Both the position numbers and the translations under genes were made by a program. DNA of 7,219 bases from an uncultured Ilumatobacter sp. (GTDB taxonomy: Bacteria; Actinomycetota; Acidimicrobiia; Acidimicrobiales; Ilumatobacteraceae): positions 1 to 7,219 of the forward strand of contig CALKNK010000018.1 in the NCBI GenBank assembly GCA_938091165.1, written 5' to 3'. Below are positions 1 through 5,404 of the stretch, one piece after another (position 1 is the first letter of the stretch; each line of letters opens with the position of its first letter). The notes below the pieces were generated by a model. That model searched no databases. It worked only from the letters and a program-made list of their open reading frames with translations, and was not told the DNA's origin.

Positions 1-10
1 TCAACTGAAA

Positions 11-85
11 TGGTTGGGGCGGGAGGACTTGAACCCCCAATGACAGTACCAGAAACTGCTGTGTTACCAATTACACCACGCCCCA
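11..85 (-). tRNA. tRNA-Gln, anticodon CUG
   Basis: The minus strand folds into a full cloverleaf of 72 nt (85 down to 14), followed by an encoded CCA (13 down to 11). The acceptor stem TGGGGCG pairs with CGCCCCA and the discriminator base is A. The D stem is GTGT/ACAC. The anticodon stem GCAGT/ACTGT has one G-U pair and encloses the 7-base loop TTCTGGT, which puts CTG (plus-strand positions 50-52) at anticodon positions 34-36. The T stem GGGGG/CCTCC carries one G-U pair and has the loop TTCAAGT. A CUG anticodon reads CAG, so the amino acid is glutamine. The gene lies downstream of gltX on the same strand. In many bacteria without GlnRS, GluRS first charges tRNA-Gln with glutamate, so the link may be functional; that is inference. 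No convincing promoter of its own was seen in 86-199. Confidence 0.97.
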
Positions 86-157
86 CCGATGAGCCGTTCT
101 GATCCCCGGAGAGACCATTGCGACCGATGCGGACCCTGAGCATATCGGCGGTCGGGC

Positions 158-167
158 TGGGCGCCCA
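158..167. repeat. 10-base perfect palindrome between ydcF-like gene and tRNA-Gln
   Basis: TGGGCGCCCA reads the same on both strands. It lies in the 114-base gap between the YdcF-like gene and tRNA-Gln. A small hairpin, GCTC-GGC-GAGC, sits next to it at 173-183, just after the stop codon on the minus strand. There is no T tract, so this is not a standard intrinsic terminator. It could help processing or termination of the gltX transcript ahead of the tRNA, or be chance in GC-rich DNA. Confidence 0.3.
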
Positions 168-199
168 CACACGCTCGGCGAGCACCTTCGGATGCCGTA

Positions 200-871
200 T
201 TAATCAGTGATGCCACTGAGCCACCGGAACCCTGTGAGACGTCCGATCGCCACGCCCCCTGCTTCCCACACATGACGTTCGAACGATCGTACACCCCTGA
301 CGACCGAGGTCGGAGTTGGCGATCCGTAGGTTGTCATACCAACTTCTGAGGCGATCAGTTTACTCCGCAGGGTGTGGTAAGGATCGGTGACGACCAGCAC
401 CGAATGGGTTCCATCGGATCGTTCGTCAAGCAATGCCTTAGTTCGCTTGAGCGATTCGTACGACGTCGATCCGCGATCCTCGCGCAGAATTGCACTGTCA
501 GGGACCCCACGTTCGATGAGGTACGCGGCAGAAGCGTCGGCTTCGGTCGAACGGTCACCGGGTTGGTTGCCACCAGTGACCACTACCAGCGGTGCGAATC
601 CTTTCAGCCACAGCGCTGCCACGTGGTCGAGTCGAGCAGCGAGTTGCGGTGACGGCCGACCGTCATACTGAGCGGCACCCATCACGACGATGGCGTCGAC
701 CTGTCGAGCCTGGTCCGTTCGACCGGCAGAATGCACTTGCCACAGCGATACGCAGTAGTAGCCAGCCAGTAAGGCTGTGACAGCCAAGCCAACAGTCAGC
801 GGCCGCCGAAATCGTGAGAGCGGCCGAAGCTTCGCTGCTGCCGTTGTGCCATCGGCCGATGTGTCTTCCAT
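200..871 (-). CDS. DUF218 / YdcF-like membrane-anchored protein
   Basis: The protein has 223 residues. A basic N-terminus (residues 14-23) is followed by one hydrophobic segment at about 25-44, giving a predicted signal anchor with the rest outside the membrane. The DUF218 (YdcF/SanA-like) fold covers about 57-215. Its family motifs are DAIVVMG (59-65) followed by D70-G71-R72-P73, VVVTGG (96-101), the TEADASAAYLIERGVP stretch (109-124), REDRGSTSYES (130-140), and SVLVVTDPYHTLRS (157-170), equivalent to the usual VT-x-x-YH-x-x-R. The biochemical role of the family is not settled; members have been linked to cell-envelope processes. The ATG at 871 lies only 13 bases after the gltX stop codon, so the two genes are probably co-transcribed. 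No strong ribosome binding site is visible, and the start could shift by a few codons. Confidence 0.85.
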   Translation of the reverse strand: MEDTSADGTTAAAKLRPLSRFRRPLTVGLAVTALLAGYYCVSLWQVHSAGRTDQARQVDAIVVMGAAQYDGRPSPQLAARLDHVAALWLKGFAPLVVVTGGNQPGDRSTEADASAAYLIERGVPDSAILREDRGSTSYESLKRTKALLDERSDGTHSVLVVTDPYHTLRSKLIASEVGMTTYGSPTPTSVVRGVRSFERHVWEAGGVAIGRLTGFRWLSGITD

Positions 872-884
872 CGGAGCGCCGCAC

Positions 885-2321
885 TCAGCCAGTCAGTCGA
901 TCTGCGGCTGCAGTCAACCGTCGGACCGTCTCATTGCGTCCGAGTACTTCGAGCGCCTCAAATAGGGGTGGGCCAACCGCCCTGCCGGTCACGGCAACGC
1001 GCGGCAACGCCTGTGCCTTGCCGAGCTTGATTTCGTACTGCCTCATCAAATCTTCCATCGAGGCTTTGAGCGTTTCGTGATCCCACAACTCGACGGCACC
1101 GTAGGCCTCAATGACATCGGCCAATAGCGCAGCTGCCCACTCAGGCTTGGCTGCCTTATCCCACGCTGCATCGTCATACTGAATCGGCGGGGCATCTTCG
1201 CCCTGCGGCCAAAACAGAAAGTCAACAGCACCCGGCACATCCTTCAGAGTTTCCAGTCGCTCCTGGATATGCGGTGCGATCATGGCGAAGCGTTCCCGAT
1301 CCCAATCGTCGGGCAGCTCTGCAGATGCTGCGGCCAAATACTCTGCGGAATCCATGCTCTTGATGTACTGCTTGTTAAAGGCAACCAGCTTCTTCACATC
1401 GAAGAACGCGGGTGACAGATTCACGTCTTCCAAGGCAAAGTCGGCTTCGATGCTGGCCCACGACACGATCTCACTTCCCGCTTCCTCAGCGCCCGGCGGG
1501 GTCCAACCGAGCGTCATGAGGTAGTTGACCATCGCATCGGCCAGAAAGCCCTCACTGCGGTACTGCTCGAGCGCTACCTTGTCGCGCCGCTTCGACAACT
1601 TCTTTCGCTGCTCGTTGACCAGCACGGGTACATGCGCCCACGCTGGCGGGGCGTGACCTAGTGCGTTCCACAACATCTGCTGTTTCGGCGTGTTTGGCAG
1701 ATGCTCTTCTGCACGCACCACGTGGCTGATCGCCATCTCAACATCATCGACCACGTTGGCAAGCAGAAACATCGGGGCACCGTTACCACGCAGCAAAACG
1801 AAGTCTTCGATCGTCTCATTGTCGAACGACACATCGCCGCGCACTAGGTCGCTGACAATGGTGACACCCTCAGGAACTCGAAATCGAAGCACTCTGCCGG
1901 GTCCTGGCTCTAGCCCGCGGTCACGGGAATAGCCGTCGTACCCAGTAACGCTTAGTTTCTCGGCGCGATCCTGGACCTCTTGCCCGGTGAGATCGCAGTA
2001 GTACGCCGAGCCAGATTCGAACAACCGCTGCGCTGCGGCGATGTGCACATCAGCGTTGGCACTCTGAAAATGTGGACCCTCAAAGTGTTCATCGGAGTCG
2101 GAGATGCCAAGCCAGGCCAAAGCGTCGACGATGCCCTCAGTCCATTCAGGCCGATTGCGGGCTTCGTCTGTGTCTTCAATCCGCAGCACGAACGTCCCGC
2201 CCAGGCGTTGCACCAGGGCCCAGTTCATCAGGGCCGTTCGCGCACCGCCAACATGGAAGAAGCCGGTCGGTGAGGGGGCGAATCGAAAGCGCGGACCAGG
2301 CCGAGAGATGTGTTCATTCAT
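885..2321 (-). CDS. gltX: Glutamyl-tRNA synthetase (class I)
   Basis: The 478-residue product attaches glutamate to tRNA-Glu in the cytoplasm, using ATP. The length is usual for bacterial GluRS. The Rossmann catalytic domain opens with RFRFAPSPTG (11-20) and the class I HIGH signature, here HVGG (23-26). LRIEDTD (46-52) binds substrate. A conserved block spans about 180-213 (MFLLANVVDDV, then ISHVVRAEEHLPNTPKQ). The second class signature KMSKS appears as KLSKR (241-245). The C-terminal half (about 300-478) is the helical anticodon-binding region. The zinc-binding cysteine cluster of E. coli-type GluRS is absent; C109 is the only cysteine in that region. The ATG at 2321 precedes the conserved block by a normal distance, without a clear Shine-Dalgarno sequence. 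Because tRNA-Gln lies downstream, the enzyme may be non-discriminating and serve the GatCAB route to Gln-tRNA; the sequence read here does not settle this. Confidence 0.97.
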   Translation of the reverse strand: MNEHISRPGPRFRFAPSPTGFFHVGGARTALMNWALVQRLGGTFVLRIEDTDEARNRPEWTEGIVDALAWLGISDSDEHFEGPHFQSANADVHIAAAQRLFESGSAYYCDLTGQEVQDRAEKLSVTGYDGYSRDRGLEPGPGRVLRFRVPEGVTIVSDLVRGDVSFDNETIEDFVLLRGNGAPMFLLANVVDDVEMAISHVVRAEEHLPNTPKQQMLWNALGHAPPAWAHVPVLVNEQRKKLSKRRDKVALEQYRSEGFLADAMVNYLMTLGWTPPGAEEAGSEIVSWASIEADFALEDVNLSPAFFDVKKLVAFNKQYIKSMDSAEYLAAASAELPDDWDRERFAMIAPHIQERLETLKDVPGAVDFLFWPQGEDAPPIQYDDAAWDKAAKPEWAAALLADVIEAYGAVELWDHETLKASMEDLMRQYEIKLGKAQALPRVAVTGRAVGPPLFEALEVLGRNETVRRLTAAADRLTG

Positions 2322-2365
2322 TGTTCTGAAGACGCTATCCGGCTCCGGTCAGACGAACAGGGCAC

Positions 2366-2382
2366 GTCGGATCAGCTCCGAC
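2366..2382. promoter_or_regulatory. Perfect inverted repeat upstream of gltX (possible operator)
   Basis: GTCGGA and TCCGAC are perfectly complementary arms of 6 bases around the 5-base spacer TCAGC. The element is 45 bases upstream of the gltX start codon, inside the divergent gap. Its position and symmetry suit a dimeric regulator site or a short hairpin in the gltX leader. No T run follows on either strand, so it is not an intrinsic terminator. No convincing -35/-10 pair could be fixed around it. A chance origin is possible. Confidence 0.3.
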
Positions 2383-2423
2383 AACCAACCCAACCAGTCA
2401 GCGTGAATGGTTACGGAGCCAGC

Positions 2424-2438
2424 GCAATGCAATGCAAT
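2424..2438. repeat. Three tandem GCAAT pentamers
   Basis: Three exact head-to-tail copies of GCAAT occupy these 15 bases in the gltX/DUF2237 divergent gap. An ATG created inside the repeat at 2432 opens a longer reading frame for the downstream gene. The codons it adds (2432-2509) show no family resemblance and run through an inverted repeat, so that start is unlikely. A tandem pentamer can vary in copy number by slippage, and here that could alter the spacing of control elements; this is inference. Confidence 0.55.
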
Positions 2439-2446
2439 TCGGTGCT

Positions 2447-2463
2447 CTGAGGAAAATCCTCAG
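2447..2463. promoter_or_regulatory. Perfect 7-base inverted repeat upstream of the DUF2237 gene
   Basis: CTGAGGA and TCCTCAG form a perfect 7-bp stem around the loop AAA, 46 bases before the preferred start of the DUF2237 gene. It could be a hairpin in that gene's 5' leader or a compact operator. The downstream bases (TAGAACAAATC) are not T-rich, so termination is unlikely. It is the strongest local hairpin seen in the non-coding parts of the window. Confidence 0.4.
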
Positions 2464-2509
2464 TAGAACAAATCTCGGACTCACTCACTTGCTGAAATCC
2501 TCTGCGAAT

Positions 2510-2920
2510 ATGACATCTGGGCGGCGATCGGTGCAGGATGCTCTGGTGCAGCAAATAAACGTGCTCGGAACCAAACTCATGCCATGCTCATTTGACCCGA
2601 TGACTGGCTTCTACCGAACCGGTTGCTGCGAGCACCGCGGCGACGACCCGGGGATGCACACCGTATGCGCCCGAGTTACCGCCAACTTTCTTGCATTCTC
2701 GGCTTCGCTTGGCAACGACCTGACGACGCCGATGCCGCAGTACGGCTTTGCCGGACTCACGCCGGGCGACCAGTGGTGCGTGTGCGCGATGCGGTGGAAG
2801 GAAGCATTCGAAGCTGGCCAGGCGTGCGGCGTCATACTCGAGTCGACACATGTCAGCACCCTCGAATACGTCGACCTCGCCGATCTGCAGAAACACGCTG
2901 TCACGACCGACGGGTCTTGA
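2510..2920 (+). CDS. DUF2237 family protein
   Basis: The predicted 136-residue cytosolic protein belongs to a conserved family of unknown function. The family core covers about 17-131: NVLGTKLMPCSFDPMTGFYR (17-36), TGCC (37-40), a HTVCA block (50-54), LAFSASLGNDLTTP (61-74), YGFAGLTPGDQWCVCAMRW (78-96) and a C-terminal LEYVDLADLQKHAV (118-131). It has seven cysteines (26, 39, 40, 53, 90, 92, 106), several of them in conserved motifs, which suggests metal binding or redox chemistry; neither is shown. There is no signal peptide or membrane segment. An ATG at 2432 would add 26 non-conserved residues and was rejected. The GTG at 2531 is a second possible start, and no clear ribosome binding site decides between it and 2510. 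The gene is divergent from gltX and convergent with the nitroreductase, so it is probably transcribed alone. Confidence 0.85.
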   Translation: MTSGRRSVQDALVQQINVLGTKLMPCSFDPMTGFYRTGCCEHRGDDPGMHTVCARVTANFLAFSASLGNDLTTPMPQYGFAGLTPGDQWCVCAMRWKEAFEAGQACGVILESTHVSTLEYVDLADLQKHAVTTDGS

Positions 2921-3043
2921 CGACGGAGCCAGTACCGGTTCAGCCGTGCCAGTCGACAAACTTCCAGGTGGCCAGCACGCCGCCGCACGGGCAAACAAAC
3001 ACGCCACGACTCGATGTCCACCGCTGTCGAAGACCGACCCCTC

Positions 3044-3694
3044 TTACACAAAGGCCGCAAACACGTCTAGCGGCTCCCTCTCGCTCTGCACGCTGTTGAT
3101 CGGTGCGTCCTCGTCGGCAGTGCCCACGGCAACGCCACAGAAAATTCGCTGTCCTTCCGGTGCACCAACGAATTCAGCAACCGCTTCTTCGTGGACAGCC
3201 CACGCTTCTTGCGGACAGGTTGCGAGGCCTGCCTCTTGGGCTAGCAGCATGAAAGTCTGTAAGAACATCCCAAGGTCGCTCCACTGTGGGGGGCCCATGA
3301 TTCGGTCCACGAAACAGAAAATCGCCGCCGGTGCGCCGAAGAAGTCGAGATTCTTGGCAAATTGCTGAAGTCGACCCGCCTTGTCCTCTCGCGTCACGCC
3401 GATCGACGCGTACATGTCCTCACCAATCTTGAATCGCGACGAGCGATAGGGCTCAGGGAGGTTCGGTGGATAGATGTCATAGGCCGGTGGTCCGGGCTGG
3501 CGTGACGACAAGAACTCCCGGAAGCGCTGCATCGAGGCTCCGTTAACGACGTAGATCCGCCAGGGCTGGACGTTTCCACCTGACGGTGAGCGCGATGCTG
3601 TTTTTAGGAGCTCCGCAATCTTCTCGTCGCTTACTGGATCAGGGAGGAACGCACGGATTGACTTGCGTTGCGTTACTGCTTCGGTGACATCCAT
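3044..3694 (-). CDS. Nitroreductase family oxidoreductase (predicted FMN-dependent)
   Basis: The protein has 216 residues from the ATG at 3694. The fold begins with RKSIRAF (10-16), whose arginines and serine usually contact the FMN phosphate. SPSGGNVQPWRIYVV (36-50) follows, with the conserved S/P/G-x-N-x-QPW flavin loop. The C-terminal half has WSDLGMFLQTFMLLAQEAGLATCPQEAW (138-165), the helix and loop typical of the family, and ends with the strand IFCGVAVG (184-191). Members are usually homodimers that reduce nitroaromatics, quinones or other substrates with NAD(P)H; the substrate here cannot be told. An upstream in-frame ATG at 3832 would add 46 residues reading antisense through the start of ribD, without family resemblance, so it was rejected. 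The gene is divergent from ribD, which makes a precursor of FMN. It shares the 85-base gap with ribD, so co-regulation is possible. Confidence 0.9.
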   Translation of the reverse strand: MDVTEAVTQRKSIRAFLPDPVSDEKIAELLKTASRSPSGGNVQPWRIYVVNGASMQRFREFLSSRQPGPPAYDIYPPNLPEPYRSSRFKIGEDMYASIGVTREDKAGRLQQFAKNLDFFGAPAAIFCFVDRIMGPPQWSDLGMFLQTFMLLAQEAGLATCPQEAWAVHEEAVAEFVGAPEGQRIFCGVAVGTADEDAPINSVQSEREPLDVFAAFV

Positions 3695-3779
3695 GAGAAG
3701 AGTCTGTCGACCCGTACGCTCTCCGGGCGAACCAAGAGCGCATTGGGAACATGACCCGATACGCGACAAAGATGCAGTA
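3695..3779. promoter_or_regulatory. Divergent promoter region of nitroreductase gene and ribD
   Basis: These 85 bases separate two divergent start codons, so both promoters should lie here or reach into the coding ends. TTGGGA at 3753-3758 could serve as a -35 box for ribD, but the bases 17 further on (ACAAAG) are a poor -10 box. Neither start has a strong Shine-Dalgarno sequence. The gap is too short to hold an FMN riboswitch, and no part of its conserved core was seen. The region is named from gene layout, not from a recognised box. Confidence 0.4.
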
Positions 3780-4763
3780 ATGGCAATGTCCGACAGTGAA
3801 CTGATGCAGCTGGCAATCAATGCTGCAGACAATGCTCGGACCCGGACCGCACCGAACCCCTGGGTTGGGTGCGCAATTTACAGCACCGGTGGCAGCGTAT
3901 ATGTCGGCGCGACTGAACCTCCTGGACAGGCTCATGCTGAAATCGTCGCACTCAACGCAGCAGGCTCTCAAGCTGCAGGCGCGGTCCTTGCCACGACCCT
4001 CGAGCCGTGCGCTCACACCGGCCGAACCGGTCCGTGTACGGAGGCCATCGTCAACGCCGGCGTCCGTCGCGTCGTCGTTGGCATCGAAGACCCCGATGAC
4101 AACGTTGCGGGCGCAGGCATCGCTCAGCTCCGCGCAGCAGGCATCGAGGTCGGAGTCGGCGTGAGGGCCGATGAGATCACCGCACAACTCGCCCCGTATC
4201 TCCATCATCGCCGCACAGGGCGGCCGTACGTCATTCTTAAACTCGCCGCCACGGTCGACGGGCGAACCGCTGCGCCCGACGGCAAGAGCGAGTGGGTCAC
4301 AGGTGTTGCCGCCCGGACCGATGTGCACCAGATGCGCGCCGAGAGCCAGGCCATTCTGGTCGGAGCCGGGACGGTACGATCTGACGATCCGTCGCTGACG
4401 GTCCGACTCGTCGACGGACCCGACCCACGGCGCATTGTTCTCGGCACCGCACCAACCAATGCCAAAGTGCACCCCTGCACAGAGTGGATCGGGCCGCTAC
4501 CTGAGCTACTCGATGAGCTCGGCGCCGATGGTGTGCTGCAGCTCATGGTCGAAGGCGGCGCAAACGTTGCGTCAGAATTCCACGATGCCGGTCTCATCGA
4601 CCGCTACGTCATCTATGTCGCACCAGCAATCTTCGGGGGCAACGACGCTCACCCCTTGTTCGTCGGCGCCGGCGCGCCAACTATGGCTGAACTCCGACGT
4701 GGCCGGTTTCTGTCGACCGCATTGCTCGGAGACGACCTGCGGCTCGACATCACCTTGGACTGA
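3780..4763 (+). CDS. ribD: RibD: pyrimidine deaminase / reductase of riboflavin synthesis
   Basis: The bifunctional enzyme deaminates 2,5-diamino-6-ribosylaminopyrimidinone 5'-phosphate and then reduces the ribose side chain with NADPH, giving 5-amino-6-ribitylaminouracil phosphate. From the ATG at 3780 it has 327 residues. The deaminase domain (about 4-145) carries the zinc site: H52 in HAE (52-54, with E54 as the proton shuttle) and C77 and C86 in EPCAHTGRTGPC (75-86). The reductase domain (about 148-327) begins PYVILKLAATVDGRTA (149-164), with SEWVTG (170-175), AILVGAGTVRSDDPSLTVR (191-209) and the nucleotide-binding LMVEGGANV (255-263). The usual GRTPPC reads GRTGPC, and the middle of the reductase domain is rather short. 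An ATG at 3786 is also possible. The in-frame ATG at 3663 lies inside the divergent nitroreductase gene and was rejected. ribD faces ribA across 36 bases. Confidence 0.96.
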   Translation: MAMSDSELMQLAINAADNARTRTAPNPWVGCAIYSTGGSVYVGATEPPGQAHAEIVALNAAGSQAAGAVLATTLEPCAHTGRTGPCTEAIVNAGVRRVVVGIEDPDDNVAGAGIAQLRAAGIEVGVGVRADEITAQLAPYLHHRRTGRPYVILKLAATVDGRTAAPDGKSEWVTGVAARTDVHQMRAESQAILVGAGTVRSDDPSLTVRLVDGPDPRRIVLGTAPTNAKVHPCTEWIGPLPELLDELGADGVLQLMVEGGANVASEFHDAGLIDRYVIYVAPAIFGGNDAHPLFVGAGAPTMAELRRGRFLSTALLGDDLRLDITLD

Positions 4764-4799
4764 GTGCCTGTCGGCAACTCACCGTTCCATCTAGGGGTA

Positions 4800-5402
4800 T
4801 CAATCGAGATGGTTGAGGAGTGCACGCTTTGAATCGAGATAGGCCCGGCTCTCGTCAGTATGGGCAACATCGATCGGAACCATCCCGGCTACCACAATGC
4901 CTTCCTCTTCAAGGCCGGCCGCCTTGGCCGGGTTATTGCTGATCAGCTGAACCGACGCCACACCGAGATCTGCGAGAATCGCTGCAGCGACGTCGTATCG
5001 ACGAGCATCGACCGGCAGGCCTAGCGCCGTATTCGCTTCGACTGTGTCGAGTCCACCGTCCTGCAATTCGTATGCACGAATCTTGTTGGCCAGCCCGATA
5101 CCCCGACCCTCATGGCCGCGTAAGTAAACAATGACGCCAGCCCGCCCCGACGCAGCTGCCTCGGCAATCGAGTACTTCGCTGCAGCGAGCTGCTGGCCAC
5201 AGTCACACTTCGCCGAACCGAGCACATCACCAGTCAAACACTCACTGTGCAGACGAACGAGCACAGGCTGCAATGCCTTAGCGGCTGGGTCCCCACCGAT
5301 CAGCGCCACATGCTCGTGGCCATCGACCGCCCGATACGAAACAATGCGGAAGGTGTCGACGTCGGTCGGCAACCGAGCGTCACCGACCCGTTTGACGAGC
5401 AT
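4800..5402 (-). CDS. ribA: GTP cyclohydrolase II
   Basis: The 200-residue product catalyses the first committed step of riboflavin synthesis, opening GTP to 2,5-diamino-6-ribosylaminopyrimidinone 5'-phosphate with release of formate and pyrophosphate. The length fits a stand-alone cyclohydrolase II; no RibB domain is fused. The zinc ligands are C55, C66 and C68 in VRLHSECLTGDVLGSAKCDCG (49-69 less its last residues), matching the E. coli spacing. VYLRGHEGRGIGLANKIRAY (92-111) is the catalytic and GTP-binding block. GLDTVEAN (117-124) and VDARRY (131-136) complete the active site, and ISNNPAK (154-160) is the family's late motif. The ATG at 5402 overlaps the fbiC stop codon by one base (TGATG), and no Shine-Dalgarno sequence stands out, so translation is probably coupled to fbiC. 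The product feeds RibD and, further on, both riboflavin and FO. Confidence 0.96.
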   Translation of the reverse strand: MLVKRVGDARLPTDVDTFRIVSYRAVDGHEHVALIGGDPAAKALQPVLVRLHSECLTGDVLGSAKCDCGQQLAAAKYSIAEAAASGRAGVIVYLRGHEGRGIGLANKIRAYELQDGGLDTVEANTALGLPVDARRYDVAAAILADLGVASVQLISNNPAKAAGLEEEGIVVAGMVPIDVAHTDESRAYLDSKRALLNHLD

Positions 5403-5404
5403 CA
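5400..5404 (-). other. TGATG stop/start overlap of fbiC and ribA
   Basis: On the minus strand the fbiC stop codon TGA (5404-5402) and the ribA start codon ATG (5402-5400) share one base. Such overlaps usually let terminating ribosomes restart on the next gene. This ties RibA synthesis to that of FbiC, a downstream consumer of the same pathway. The overlap is seen directly; the coupling is inferred. Confidence 0.8.

Noticed and set aside
2432..2509. Longer N-terminus for the DUF2237 protein from the ATG at 2432
   Set aside because: The 26 extra residues show no family resemblance, the ATG lies inside the GCAAT repeat, and the segment contains a perfect inverted repeat.
2921..3043. Possible bidirectional terminator between the DUF2237 and nitroreductase genes
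   Set aside because: Only distant 6-base complementary pieces (CCGTGC and GCACGG about 40 bases apart) were found, with no T run.
3663..3779. RibD start at 3663
   Set aside because: The added 39 residues overlap the nitroreductase coding start and are unlike RibD. The deaminase domain begins just after the ATG at 3780.
3695..3832. Nitroreductase start at 3832
   Set aside because: The extra 46 residues run antisense through the ribD start, while the family fold begins right after the ATG at 3694.
3639..4472. Minus-strand open frame of 277 codons opposite ribD
   Set aside because: It is the antisense shadow of the well-supported ribD gene. It is cysteine-rich, low in family resemblance and contains no known motif.
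4764..4799. Hairpin TGCC-TGTC-GGCA between ribD and ribA as a terminator
   Set aside because: The stem is only 4 bp with no T run, too weak to call.
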